DNA from: Actinomadura xylanilytica
GTDB taxonomy: Bacteria > Actinomycetota > Actinomycetes > Streptosporangiales > Streptosporangiaceae
Assembly (NCBI RefSeq): GCF_030283145.1
Contig: NZ_JASNWE010000004.1
Coordinates: 799,704-863,703 of the forward strand
Direction: 5' to 3'
Length of the DNA: 64,000 nt
Shown here: piece after piece, positions 8,036 through 16,350 of the stretch
Position numbering within the stretch: the stretch's first letter is position 1
Layout of the letters: every line of letters begins with the position of its first letter
Notes under the pieces: generated by a model
Database searches by the model: none
The model's input: the letters and a program-made list of their open reading frames with translations, nothing else
Told to the model about the DNA's origin: nothing
Program-made: the position numbers and the translations under genes

Positions 8036-9193
8036 TCAGGGCTTGTCGTCGCCGACGATCCACATCGCGAAGAACTGGGCGCCGCCGCCGTAGGCCTGGC
8101 CGAGGGCCCGGCGCGCGCCGTCCACCTGGTGCTCGCCCGCGAGGCCGCGCACCTGGAGGGCCGCCTCGGCGAACCGGATCATCCCCGAGGCGCCGATCGG
8201 GTTGGACGACAGCACGCCGCCGGAAGGGTTCCAGGGGATGTCGCCGTCCAGCGCGGTCGCGCCCTCCTCGGTGAGCTTCCAGCCCTCGCCCTCGCCGCAG
8301 AACCCGAGGTTCTCCAGCCACATCGGCTCGTACCAGGAGAACGGGACGTACACCTCGGCGCAGTCCAGCTCGGTGCGCGGGTCGGTGATGCCGGCCTGCC
8401 GGTACACGTCGGCCGCCGCGTCCTTGCCGCCCTGCGGGTTCACCGTGTCGCGCCCGGCGAAGAAGATCGGCTCGGACCGCATCGAGGTGCCGTGCACCCA
8501 CGCGGGCTTGTTCGGCGTGCTCTTGGCGGCGTCCTCCGAGGCCAGCACCATCGCGCACGCGCCGTCCGAGGACGGGCAGGTCTCCAGGTACCGGATCGGC
8601 TCCCACAGCATCGGCGTCGCCTCGACCATCTCGCGCGAGATCCCGGGGATCCGCAGGTGCGCGTACGGGTTCTTCAGCGCGTTCTGCCGGTCCTTGACCG
8701 CGACGAGCTGGCCGATGTGGTCGGGCGCCCCGGACCGCCGCATGTACGCGCGGATGTGCGGGGCGAAGTAGCCGCCCGCCCCCACCACCAGGGACGTGGT
8801 GAACGGGCCGCTGACGGTCAGGCCCCAGGTCGCGTTGGACTCCGACTGCTTCTCCCACGCGATGGTGAGCACCCGGTCGTGCACGCCGCTCTGCACCAGC
8901 CCGGCCGCCACGATCGCGGTGGACCCGCCGACCGACCCGGCGGTGTGCACCCGCATGATCGGCTTGCCGGCGGCGCCGAGCGCGTCGGCCAGGTACGCCT
9001 CGGGCATCATCACGCCCTCGAACAGGTCGGGCGCCTTCCCGATCACGACGGCGTCGATGTCCTTCCAGGCCAGCCCAGCGTCGTCCAGCGCCCGCCGGGC
9101 CGCCTCGCGGAGCAGGCCCGCCATCGAGACGTCCAGCCGCTTGGTCTTGTAGGCCGTCTGACCCACGCCGATGATCGCGCAGGGATTACCCAT
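8036..9193 (-). CDS. Thiolase-fold protein lacking Cys and His, Ltp3-like
   Basis: The protein has 385 residues of SCP2-thiolase fold. At the nucleophile position it reads HTAGSVGGSTA, with Ser near residue 87 replacing Cys. In the C-terminal loop NPSGGVLSSNPIGAS, Asn replaces the usual His near 331. Such changes occur in Ltp2-type retro-aldolases, which partner a DUF35 protein and use tyrosines; Tyr282 and Tyr368 here are candidates. Start ATG 9193 overlaps the previous stop as TGATG and follows GGGAGA; a GTG one codon upstream is possible. The DUF35-thiolase-thiolase order matches my memory of mycobacterial Rv3521-Rv3523. A retro-aldol or scaffold role is inference. Confidence 0.85.
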   Translation of the reverse strand: MGNPCAIIGVGQTAYKTKRLDVSMAGLLREAARRALDDAGLAWKDIDAVVIGKAPDLFEGVMMPEAYLADALGAAGKPIMRVHTAGSVGGSTAIVAAGLVQSGVHDRVLTIAWEKQSESNATWGLTVSGPFTTSLVVGAGGYFAPHIRAYMRRSGAPDHIGQLVAVKDRQNALKNPYAHLRIPGISREMVEATPMLWEPIRYLETCPSSDGACAMVLASEDAAKSTPNKPAWVHGTSMRSEPIFFAGRDTVNPQGGKDAAADVYRQAGITDPRTELDCAEVYVPFSWYEPMWLENLGFCGEGEGWKLTEEGATALDGDIPWNPSGGVLSSNPIGASGMIRFAEAALQVRGLAGEHQVDGARRALGQAYGGGAQFFAMWIVGDDKP

Positions 9194-10242
9194 CACTTCT
9201 CTCCCGACAGGACGCAGACGAGGTTCTGCTGGAGGCAGGGGCCGGACGAGGCGTGGCCGAGCGCCCGGACGGCCGTGCCGCCCTGCACCCGGGCCGCGGC
9301 CTCGCCGATCCGGATCAGGCCCGCGGCCATCAGCGGGTTCCCCGACAGGGGGCCGCCGGACGGGTTGACCCTCACCGCGTCGCCGAGCCCGAGCGCCTCC
9401 CGCAGGATGAGCTCCTCGTGGCTGAACTGGACGTGCAGCTCGGCGACCTCGACGCCCGCCGCCCCGGCCTTCTCGGCGGCGAGCCGGGTGGACTCCGACC
9501 GGGTCAGGTCGCGGACGCCCGGCGAGTGCGGCTCGGCCCGGTGGTCAATCCCGGTGATCCACGCGGGCCGCTCGCACAGCTCGCGCGCCTTGTCGCCCGC
9601 CGCCAGCACGATCGCGGCGGCGCCGTCGGCGCCCGGCGCGACGTCGTGCGGACGCAGCGGCGCCACGTCGTACCCGTCGCCCGCCGCCGGATCGGGCAGG
9701 TGCAGGGCGAACGGGTTGTCGCGGCCGGCGCGGCGCGAGCGGTCCGCCACCGCGCGCAGGTCGTCCTCCTTGGCGCCCGACCGCTCCAGGTAGGCGCGGG
9801 CCTGCAACGCCGCCAGCGACACCTGGTCGACGCCGAGCGGCGCCAGGTAGTACGGGTCGAGCTGCTGGGTCGCGATCTCGCGCGGCACGCCCTGGGACGC
9901 CTTGCCGAACCCGTACACCAGCGCCGTGTCGATCTCGCCGTGCCGGAGCTTGACCCACGCCTCGTACAGCGCCCAGGCCGCGTCCATCTCGACGTGGCTC
10001 TCGGAGATCGGCGGCCAGGCGCCGACCGCGTCCAGCGCCGAGACGAACGAGAACGGCGCGCCGGCCAGGTAGTCGTTGGACCCCGAGCAGGTGAAGCCGA
10101 ACCTGGTCAGCCCGGTCCGCGCCTTGATCTCGGTGATCACCGGGGCGAGCAGCTCGGTCTCCGAGAGCCCGGTGTCCTCGGCGGTGTGCTCGCTCTGCAC
10201 GAAGGCGACCACGGCGATGTCGGTGTTGGGCGCGCTGCGCAT
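9193..10242 (-). CDS. Thiolase-fold partner protein lacking nucleophilic Cys, Ltp4-like
   Basis: This 349-residue thiolase-fold protein is shorter than a standard thiolase (about 390). Aligned by eye with the thiolase at the window start, the nucleophile segment reads SHVEMDAAWALY, with Asp near residue 87 where Cys should be. The loop NPSGGPLSGNPL lacks the GHP His. The only nearby Cys (Cys52, FTCSGSND) sits in a different strand. The C-terminal GHASSGPCLQQN is typical of the lipid-transfer subgroup. The start overlaps the DUF35 stop (TGATG) and its stop overlaps the next start, so all three proteins are probably made in equal amounts as a complex. The reaction is unknown. Confidence 0.83.
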   Translation of the reverse strand: MRSAPNTDIAVVAFVQSEHTAEDTGLSETELLAPVITEIKARTGLTRFGFTCSGSNDYLAGAPFSFVSALDAVGAWPPISESHVEMDAAWALYEAWVKLRHGEIDTALVYGFGKASQGVPREIATQQLDPYYLAPLGVDQVSLAALQARAYLERSGAKEDDLRAVADRSRRAGRDNPFALHLPDPAAGDGYDVAPLRPHDVAPGADGAAAIVLAAGDKARELCERPAWITGIDHRAEPHSPGVRDLTRSESTRLAAEKAGAAGVEVAELHVQFSHEELILREALGLGDAVRVNPSGGPLSGNPLMAAGLIRIGEAAARVQGGTAVRALGHASSGPCLQQNLVCVLSGEK

Positions 10243-11198
10243 CAGAGGTAGTCCTTGATCGCGTCGAACGGGACGTCGGGCTCGTCGAGGGGCTCGAACC
10301 ACTTGATGTTGGCCATCGTCCGGCCCCACTCCTCGCGGGGACGCCACGCGGCGCGCACCCGCATGCCCATCCGGACCTGGTCCGCCGGGAGGCCCGCGAC
10401 CAGCGCGAGCATGGTCAGCCCGGCGCCGTCCAGCAGGATGTAGGCCGACACGAACGGCACCTCGGGGGCGCGCGGATCGGGCAGGTTGTTGACCGCGTAG
10501 GTGGTCACGGTGCCGGTGTCCGGCAGCTCGACCTCCTCGGTCGTCGGCACCCCGTCGCGCGGGCACAGCCCCTTCATCGGCACGATGACCTGGCCGCACA
10601 CGTCGCAGCGGTGCCCGATGAGGCGGCCCTCGGACACGCCCTCCAGGAACCGGTCCATGGCCCGCCCGCCCTTGAGGCGGTACTCCAGCCGGGACGGCGC
10701 CCCGATCATGGTCACCTCGGGCCGGAAGCACTCGATGTCGCCGATCGCCCCGGTGCGCTCGGCCCGCCACTTGGGCCGCACCCGCATCCCGGTCTTGAGG
10801 AACCGCGGCGCCTCGGCGCCCACCTCGAAGACGCCGAGGTCGAGCGCGTGCAGCAGCGCGGTGTCGGCGCCGTCCGGCCGGATCAGCGCCCACGCGAACG
10901 GGCGGTCCAGCGGGTGGGTCCGGCCCGGCCGCGCCACCCACGACCAGGTCGTGACCGTCCCCGCCGGGCCGACCTCGACGAACTCCGCGGTGACGTCCTC
11001 GCCGGTGTCGGGGTCGTACTCGGTGGGCGGGACGAGCACCCGCCCCTCGCGGGTCCGCACGCCGACCAGCCGCCCGTCGCGCAGCTCGCTCAGGAACCGC
11101 CCGATGACCGGCCCGACCGACCGGGTGTACCCGCCGGGGAACTCCAGGACGTGGTTGGGCGCGGCGGGCACCGCTGCTTCCGTCACCTCAGATGGCAC
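10242..11198 (-). CDS. Tandem DUF35 OB-fold protein with one zinc ribbon
   Basis: The 318 residues contain two DUF35 (OB-fold) units, about 30-160 and 180-310. The second has a rubredoxin-like zinc ribbon, CDVCGQ with Cys198 and Cys201, plus Cys212; a fourth ligand is not obvious. The first unit lacks all ribbon cysteines. DUF35 proteins hold the acyl-CoA in partnership with thiolase-fold enzymes, as in ChsH2 with Ltp2, and here the partners are the next two genes. GTG 11198 follows AAGGA and overlaps the end of the upstream ligase by 11 bases. The double-unit arrangement suggests it bridges the two different thiolase-fold proteins. Confidence 0.88.
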   Translation of the reverse strand: MPSEVTEAAVPAAPNHVLEFPGGYTRSVGPVIGRFLSELRDGRLVGVRTREGRVLVPPTEYDPDTGEDVTAEFVEVGPAGTVTTWSWVARPGRTHPLDRPFAWALIRPDGADTALLHALDLGVFEVGAEAPRFLKTGMRVRPKWRAERTGAIGDIECFRPEVTMIGAPSRLEYRLKGGRAMDRFLEGVSEGRLIGHRCDVCGQVIVPMKGLCPRDGVPTTEEVELPDTGTVTTYAVNNLPDPRAPEVPFVSAYILLDGAGLTMLALVAGLPADQVRMGMRVRAAWRPREEWGRTMANIKWFEPLDEPDVPFDAIKDYL

Positions 11199-12753
11199 TC
11201 TCGCGGTCCTTCCAGTAAGGGTCGCGGAGCTTGCGCTTGAGGAGCTTGCCGTTGGGCTCGCGCGGCATCGTCTCGATGAAGTCGATGGTCTTGGGCCACT
11301 TCATCCGGCCCAGCCGGCCCTCCAGCGCCGCGAGGATCTCGGCGGCCAGCTCGGGGCCGGGCGCGCTGCCCTCGGCGGGCTCCACGACCGCCTTGATCTG
11401 CTCGCCCCACTCCTCGTCGGGGATGCCGAAGACCGCCACGTCGGCGACCTTGGGGTGCAGGGTGATCTCGTTCTCGATCTCGGCCGGGTAGATGTTCGCG
11501 CCGCCCGAGATGATCAGATCCGACTTGCGGTCGGACAGGAACAGGAAGCCGTCCTCGGTCAGGTGGCCGATGTCGCCGACGGTGAAGAACTCCTTGAGCC
11601 GGTTCTCCTCCGTCTTCTCCCGGTCGCCCTTGTACTCGAACTCGGTGCCGGCCATCTTCATGTAGATGGTGCCGTGCGTCCCGGCCGGGACCGGCTCGCC
11701 GGCGTCGTCGACGATCAGCAGCTCGCTGATCGGCCACGCGTTGCCGACCGTCCCGGGGTGCGCCCGCCAGTCCTGCGGGCTGGCGATCGTCCCGCCGCCC
11801 TCGGTGGCCGCGTAGTACTCCCAGATGCAGTCGCCCCACCAGTCGAGCATCCGCTGCTTGATCGGCACCGGGCACGGGGCCGCCGCGTGGATCGCCCACT
11901 GCATCGACGACACGTCGTAGCGCGCCTTGACCTCGTCCGGCAGATTGAGCAGCCGCTTGAAGTGCGTCGGCACCATGTGCGTGTTGGTGATCCTGTGGTC
12001 CTGGATCAGCCGCAGCGTGTCCTGCGCGTCCCAGCGGTCCACGTAGACGAGCGTGTGGCCCATCTGGAGGGCGCTGCCGCCGAACTGGGTGACGGCGGTG
12101 TGGTAGTTCGGCGAGGTGATCAGGTGCGCCTGCGGCTCGCGCCCGGCGGGCCGTCCCGGCTGCATCCCGAACATCGACAGCAGGAAGGTCATCAGCTCGG
12201 CGGCGTCGTCGGGGTCGATGCCCGCGAGCCGCCGCCTGACGCCCTTCGGCCGCCCGGTCGTCCCAGAGGTGTAGTGCATGGTGGCGCCGGCGCTGCGGTC
12301 GTCCGGCAGCGTGTCCGGCTGCGCGCCGACCAGCTCGGCGAAGGGGCGAAAGCCCTCGACGTCGCCGAACGCGAAGCGGCGGCGCGGGTCGAGCCCGGCC
12401 TCCTCGGCCGCGCGCACACCCTCGGTCGCGTACCGCTCGTGGACGAAGAGCGCCTTGGCCTCGCTGTCGGCCAGGATGTAGCCGAGCTCCGGTCCGGTCA
12501 GGTGCCAGTTCAGGGGCGTGTAGTACCAGCCGGCCTGGAGCGCGGCCAGGTACAGGACCAGGCCCTCGACCCCGTTCGGGACGAGCCCGCAGATCCCGTC
12601 GCCCTTCTCGAGTCCCAGCTCGCGCAGCCCGTGGACGAGCCGGTTCGCGCGGCCCAGCAGGTCACCCGCCGCGTACTCGGTCCCGTCCGGGTCGACGGCG
12701 GCGATCCAGTCCGGATCGGCCTGCGCCAGCCGCCAAAAACCCAACGACCCCAT
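11188..12753 (-). CDS. Acyl-CoA ligase (FadD4-like), first gene of the operon
   Basis: This 521-residue ANL ligase has the phosphate-binding motif YTSGTTGRPKG (about 161-171), the hinge region ISGGANIYPAEIENEI and the C-terminal catalytic Lys in PREPNGKLLKRKL. The substrate is a fatty or steroid-derived carboxylate. The open frame continues to 12810, but ATG 12753 is preceded by GGGAGAT and matches the family N-terminus (MGSLGFWRLA). It begins a tightly packed operon: ligase, DUF35, two thiolase-fold proteins and a second ligase. It is divergent from a crotonase at 12914, across a promoter containing two KstR-like half-palindromes. FadD4 as nearest relative is from memory. Confidence 0.88.
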   Translation of the reverse strand: MGSLGFWRLAQADPDWIAAVDPDGTEYAAGDLLGRANRLVHGLRELGLEKGDGICGLVPNGVEGLVLYLAALQAGWYYTPLNWHLTGPELGYILADSEAKALFVHERYATEGVRAAEEAGLDPRRRFAFGDVEGFRPFAELVGAQPDTLPDDRSAGATMHYTSGTTGRPKGVRRRLAGIDPDDAAELMTFLLSMFGMQPGRPAGREPQAHLITSPNYHTAVTQFGGSALQMGHTLVYVDRWDAQDTLRLIQDHRITNTHMVPTHFKRLLNLPDEVKARYDVSSMQWAIHAAAPCPVPIKQRMLDWWGDCIWEYYAATEGGGTIASPQDWRAHPGTVGNAWPISELLIVDDAGEPVPAGTHGTIYMKMAGTEFEYKGDREKTEENRLKEFFTVGDIGHLTEDGFLFLSDRKSDLIISGGANIYPAEIENEITLHPKVADVAVFGIPDEEWGEQIKAVVEPAEGSAPGPELAAEILAALEGRLGRMKWPKTIDFIETMPREPNGKLLKRKLRDPYWKDRESAI

Positions 12754-12812
12754 CGGATCTCCCTTGGTGATCACGGTGAGCACCGTCACACGGCGGCGCC
12801 CGGCGACCAAAG

Positions 12813-12826
12813 TAGATCACGTTCTC
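12813..12826. promoter_or_regulatory. KstR-like operator, degenerate, near ligase operon start
   Basis: TAGATCACGTTCTC fits the published KstR pattern TnnAACnnGTTnnA at six of eight fixed positions. It lies 60 bases upstream of the ligase start, and shares TAGA and GTTCT with the second site at 12868. The pair repeats at a 55-base interval and includes the common string GTTCT-Y-GTTTT (12821-12831 and 12876-12886). Confidence 0.4.
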
Positions 12827-12867
12827 GTTTTAGAGGGCAAGACCTGTTAGAGGCGCAGCCGCTTCAC

Positions 12868-12881
12868 TAGAATCTGTTCTT
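12868..12881. promoter_or_regulatory. KstR-like operator, degenerate, near crotonase start
   Basis: TAGAATCTGTTCTT fits TnnAACnnGTTnnA at six of eight fixed positions. It lies 32 bases before the crotonase GTG, where a TetR-type repressor would block transcription. AGAA and TTCT form a local inverted repeat. Confidence 0.42.
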
Positions 12882-12913
12882 GTTTTGCATCGACCGACTG
12901 AGCTGGAGGAACC

Positions 12914-13726
12914 GTGCCGGAACGCCTGCCGATCAGCACCGAGCACTGCACCGTCGAGCGGGACGGGCACGTCGTCACCGTCACGATGAACCGCCCCGAA
13001 GCGCGCAACGCGCTCAGCTCGGCCATGCTCGTCGGCCTCGCGAGCGCCTGGGCCTACATGTCGGAGACCCCCGAGGTGCGGGTCGGGATCCTGACCGGCG
13101 CGGACGGCCAGTTCTGCGCGGGCGCCGACCTGAAGGCGATGGGCACTCCCCCGTCCGACCCCGCCGTCCAGGAGCGGATGGCGCAGATCCCCGACTTCCA
13201 CTGGAAGGGCCTGCTCCGCGAGGGGCAGCCCACCAAGCCGCTCATCTGCGCCATCGAGGGCTTCGCCGTCGCCGGCGGCACCGAGCTGCTGGCCGGCACC
13301 GACCTGCGGGTGGTCGCCGAGGACGCCACCCTCGGGCTCTACGAGGCCAAGCGCGGCCTGTTCCCGATGGGCGGCTGCGCGATCCGGCTGCCCCGCCAGA
13401 TCGGCTACGCCGCCGCGATGGACATCCTGCTCACCGCCCGCTCGGTCTCGCCCGAGGAGGCCCTGGCGATGGGCCTGATCAACAAGATCGTCCCGTCCGG
13501 ACAGGCCCTCGCCGCGGCCCGCGAGCTGGCCGACCAGATCGCCGCCTGCGGCCCGCTCGCCGTCCAGGGCATCCTGCGCACCTACCGCGAGACCCAGCAC
13601 CTGCCCGAGGCGGAGGCCCTCAAGATCTCCGACGAGATCGGCTGGCCGATCATCGGCTCCGAGGACGCCAAGGAGGGCTCCCGGGCATTCAAGGAGAAGC
13701 GCCCCGCCGTCTTCAAGGGCGCCTAG
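12914..13726 (+). CDS. Crotonase-family enoyl-CoA hydratase (EchA19-like context)
   Basis: This 270-residue protein hydrates or isomerises an enoyl-CoA. The oxyanion-hole elements are CAGADLKAM near 68-76 and EGFAVAGGTELL near 115-126. Both catalytic acids are present, Glu124 (GGTELL) and Glu144 (LYEAKRGL), which supports hydratase activity rather than a non-hydratase crotonase. GTG 12914 follows CTGGAGGAACC. It is divergent from the acyl-CoA ligase operon, an arrangement I recall for fadD19/echA19 in mycobacteria. Both genes probably respond to the same repressor through the sites at 12813 and 12868. Confidence 0.9.
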   Translation: MPERLPISTEHCTVERDGHVVTVTMNRPEARNALSSAMLVGLASAWAYMSETPEVRVGILTGADGQFCAGADLKAMGTPPSDPAVQERMAQIPDFHWKGLLREGQPTKPLICAIEGFAVAGGTELLAGTDLRVVAEDATLGLYEAKRGLFPMGGCAIRLPRQIGYAAAMDILLTARSVSPEEALAMGLINKIVPSGQALAAARELADQIAACGPLAVQGILRTYRETQHLPEAEALKISDEIGWPIIGSEDAKEGSRAFKEKRPAVFKGA

Positions 13727-13733
13727 GGATTTA

Positions 13734-13748
13734 TTGCCGGACCGGCAA
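13734..13748. promoter_or_regulatory. Perfect 15-bp palindrome TTGCCGG-A-CCGGCAA
   Basis: Two 7-base arms meet around a single A. The site lies 8 bases after the crotonase stop and 76 bases before the methyltransferase start. The spacer is too short for an RNA hairpin loop, so a protein-binding site is more likely than a terminator. Confidence 0.35.
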
Positions 13749-13823
13749 CAACGTTTGTCATCGGGCCGGGTATGAGTCGACCATCTCCAGGAGAGGGAGC
13801 GCCGTCGACACGAGGAGGACCCG

Positions 13824-14453
13824 ATGACCGAGAGCAATGCGTCCGGCCAGGAGTACTGGGACGGCCGCTACAGCGAGAGCCACCATCTGTGGAGCGGGAA
13901 GCCCAACGCCGCCCTCATCCGCGAGGTCTCCGACCTGAAGCCCGGCACCGCCCTGGACCTCGGGTGCGGTGAGGGGGCCGACGCGATCTGGCTGGCCCGG
14001 CGGGGATGGCGCGTCACCGCGACCGACATCTCCGGCGTCGCCCTCGAACGCGCCGCCGGGCACGCGGCCTCGGCGGGCGTCGCCGTCGACTGGCGGCGGC
14101 ACGACCTCGGCGCGTCCTTCCCCGGCGGGACGTTCGACCTCGTCTCCGCCCACTTCCTGCACTCGCCCGGGGGGCTGATGCCGCGGGAGGCGATCCTGCG
14201 GTCCGCCGCGGCGGCCGTCGCCCCGGGCGGCGTGCTCCTGATCGTCGGGCACGCCGGATGGCCCGCGTGGGACCACGACCACGACCACGACATTCACTTC
14301 CCCACCCCCGACGAGGTCTTCGCATCACTGGACCTCCCGGCCGGGGCGTGGGAGGTGCTCGTCCGCGATGAGCACGAGCGGATCCAGAACGACCCCGATG
14401 GCAACCCGACCACCCGCACCGACAACACCCTCAAGATCCGCCGCCTGGACTGA
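13824..14453 (+). CDS. Class I SAM-dependent methyltransferase (TehB/UbiE-like)
   Basis: This 209-residue methyltransferase has SAM motif I ALDLGCGEGADA (about 43-54), the motif II region VTATDIS, and VDWRRHDLG followed by FDLVSAHFLH. The N-terminal YWDGRYSESHHLWSGKPN is the pattern of the small TehB-like group. Near residues 150-158 a run of alternating His and Asp (DHDHDHD) sits in the substrate region and could bind a metal; it is encoded by a short GACCAC-type repeat. ATG 13824 follows GAGGAGG. The next gene starts 81 bases downstream and may be co-transcribed. The methyl acceptor is unknown. Confidence 0.85.
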   Translation: MTESNASGQEYWDGRYSESHHLWSGKPNAALIREVSDLKPGTALDLGCGEGADAIWLARRGWRVTATDISGVALERAAGHAASAGVAVDWRRHDLGASFPGGTFDLVSAHFLHSPGGLMPREAILRSAAAAVAPGGVLLIVGHAGWPAWDHDHDHDIHFPTPDEVFASLDLPAGAWEVLVRDEHERIQNDPDGNPTTRTDNTLKIRRLD

Positions 14454-14534
14454 CCCGGCCGCCGCCGCTCCACCGATGAGTTCTGGCCCGGCCCGCCGTC
14501 TCATCAGGAGACGATCTCCCAGGGAGGCGAAACC

Positions 14535-15077
14535 ATGGCCACGATGCTCTACTCGGCCACCATGTCGCTGGACGGCTTCATCGCGGGCCCGGACGGCGAC
14601 ATGTCCTGGCTCACCGAACACCTCGGCCCGAACCCGGAGGCGGAGGGCCTCGTCGACCGGATCGGCGCGCTCCTGGTCGGCAACCGCACCTTCCGCGGCG
14701 ACGACCCGAACAAGGGCGACCCCGAACGGGAGGGGGCGTTCGGCGGCCGATGGACCGGACCGCAGATCGTCCTCACCCACCACATCCCGGACACGGCCGT
14801 CCCGGACGTCACCTTCGTCGGCGACCTCGGCGGCGCCGTCGCCGCCGCCAAGGCCGCGGCCGGCGACAAGTACGTCAACGTCCTCGGCGCCGACGTCGCC
14901 CGGCAGTGCCTGGAGGCGGGCGAACTCGACGAGATCCTCGTGCTGATCGCCCCGGTCATGCTCGGCGACGGCGTCCGACTGTTCGACCACCCGGGCGGCA
15001 CCGACGTCAGGCTCGAACGCCTCAGCCTGACCGAGGCCCCGACCGCGACCAACCTCTGGCTGCGCGTCCGCCGGTGA
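14535..15077 (+). CDS. RibD C-terminal / dihydrofolate-reductase-like family protein
   Basis: This 180-residue protein has the fold shared by DHFR and the reductase half of RibD. The opening YSATMSLDGFIAGPDGDMSWL is characteristic; GALLVGNRTFRG, VNVLGADVARQCL and DEILVLIAPVMLGDG complete the family pattern. These stand-alone proteins probably bind NADPH, but their substrates are not established. ATG 14535 follows GGGAGG. The gene ends just before a strong bidirectional terminator (15085-15118) shared with a convergent secreted-protein gene. Confidence 0.85.
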   Translation: MATMLYSATMSLDGFIAGPDGDMSWLTEHLGPNPEAEGLVDRIGALLVGNRTFRGDDPNKGDPEREGAFGGRWTGPQIVLTHHIPDTAVPDVTFVGDLGGAVAAAKAAAGDKYVNVLGADVARQCLEAGELDEILVLIAPVMLGDGVRLFDHPGGTDVRLERLSLTEAPTATNLWLRVRR

Positions 15078-15084
15078 AACGCCG

Positions 15085-15118
15085 GAACGCCCGGCCGGGA
15101 CGACCCGGCCGGGCGTTC
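15085..15118. terminator. Bidirectional hairpin terminator
   Basis: A perfect 15-bp stem (15085-15099 with 15104-15118) starting GAACGCCCGG is closed by the loop ACGA. It lies between two convergent stops at 15077 and 15133. No T-tract follows, which is usual for actinobacteria. Confidence 0.8.
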
Positions 15119-15132
15119 AGGGTGCCGCGAAC

Positions 15133-16248
15133 TCAGCTGTTGCTGCGCCAGATCGCCGTGGCGGCCATCCCCTTCGCGTCGATGGTGTTGCCCGCGACCC
15201 AGATGGTCTTGGTGCCCGCCTGACGGGCCATCCCGTACACCAGGGCGGTCCGGCCCGCCGGGGCGGCGAGGGTCTCGGCGGTCCAGGCGCCGGCCGCGGT
15301 GCGGTGCCTCAGGGTCTTGGTGTCGTCCAGGATCCAGATACCACCGGCGCCGTCCGACTCGACCTGGGCGAAGCCCGTGCCCGGCGCGCCGAGGGTGTGC
15401 GACCACGCGGCACCGTTCCAGTGCGCGAACAGCGAACGCATCGCGGTCTTGCCCGCGGCGTCCTTCACCGGGACCGCGCCGACCGCCCAGACGTCGTTCG
15501 CGGCGACGACCTCGACGTCGTTGAAGGCCGGCGACCGCTGGGACTGGTCGATGCCGCCGATCTTCGGGAATGGCACCCGCGACCACGCCGTCCCGTTCCA
15601 GCGCGCCACCGCCGGCTGGGCCTCCTCGCGGACGAAGCCCGCCGCCCACGCGTTCGACGCCGACAGCGCGTCGATCTTCACCGGGTTGATCCCGATGGTG
15701 CTGTCACTCCACGCGGTGCCGTTCCACCGCTTGCCGACCGGGCCGTAGCCGGTCATCCAGGCGTTCTTGGCGTTCACCACCGCGAACTGGTCCGGGGTGA
15801 ACGACGCCGGGAGCGCGGACTTCGCCCACTTCGTGCCGTTCCAGTGCAGCAGCGCGGGCGCGCCCGAGACCGTCGGACGCCCCAGAGCCCACACGTCGCT
15901 CGCCGACGAGGCGCCGAGCGTGCCCATGTCGTAAGCGCCCAGGCTCGCCGGCAGCGCGACGTCGCTCCACTTGCCGCCGCTCAGCTTCTTGAGCAGCGAC
16001 TTGCGCTGGGTGACCAGGCTGCCGCCCGCCCACACGCTGCCGTCCGGCGCGGCGACGATCCCGTTGAGCTGGCTGGTGCCGCTGTAGGCGCCGCTCTGGA
16101 CGAGCGGCCACACGGTCGCCGCCGACGCCCCGACCGAGGCCGCGGTCTTACTCTCACCCGGATCGGTGACCACCAGTGCGCCGGTCACCGCGAGGCCGCC
16201 GGCCAGCACCGCCGAACCCGCCACGGCCAGCTTCTTGCTCGTCTTCAC
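15133..16248 (-). CDS. Secreted WxG-repeat (propeller-like) protein, copy 1
   Basis: This protein of about 371 residues has an N-terminal signal or anchor (VAGSAVLAGGLAVTGALVV). It then carries repeated blades of the form HWNGTKWAKS, RWNGTAWSDS, RWNGTAWSRV and HWNGAAWSHT with ANDVWAVG-type turns, as in beta-propellers. It ends in IWRSNS. The neighbour at 16351 is a tandem paralogue with the same blade pattern and identical last residues. The start is set by comparing the two: AGCGA-GTG-AAG here matches AGCGA-TTG-AAG there, so GTG 16248 is preferred to the ATG at 16260. Ligand and function are unknown. Confidence 0.8.
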   Translation of the reverse strand: MKTSKKLAVAGSAVLAGGLAVTGALVVTDPGESKTAASVGASAATVWPLVQSGAYSGTSQLNGIVAAPDGSVWAGGSLVTQRKSLLKKLSGGKWSDVALPASLGAYDMGTLGASSASDVWALGRPTVSGAPALLHWNGTKWAKSALPASFTPDQFAVVNAKNAWMTGYGPVGKRWNGTAWSDSTIGINPVKIDALSASNAWAAGFVREEAQPAVARWNGTAWSRVPFPKIGGIDQSQRSPAFNDVEVVAANDVWAVGAVPVKDAAGKTAMRSLFAHWNGAAWSHTLGAPGTGFAQVESDGAGGIWILDDTKTLRHRTAAGAWTAETLAAPAGRTALVYGMARQAGTKTIWVAGNTIDAKGMAATAIWRSNS

Positions 16249-16304
16249 TCGCTGCCTCATCCACTCGTAAAAGATCTTGATGGGGAGGGCGCCAGCACCC
16301 GGAA

Positions 16305-16332
16305 CGCCCGGCCGGGCGGACCCGGCCGGGCG
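16305..16332. terminator. Hairpin between the tandem secreted paralogues
   Basis: A 12-bp perfect stem, CGCCCGGCCGGG with its inverse, surrounds the loop CGGA. It is nearly the same sequence as the hairpin after copy 1 (15085-15118), so the duplication included the terminator. It ends transcription of the gene at 16351. Confidence 0.75.
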
Positions 16333-16350
16333 CTTCGCGGTGCCATCGGC

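Noticed and set aside
14268..14295. GACCAC repeat in the methyltransferase gene
   Set aside because: Only three or four short units encoding Asp-His. This may be a metal-binding run, but is too short to call as a repeat element.
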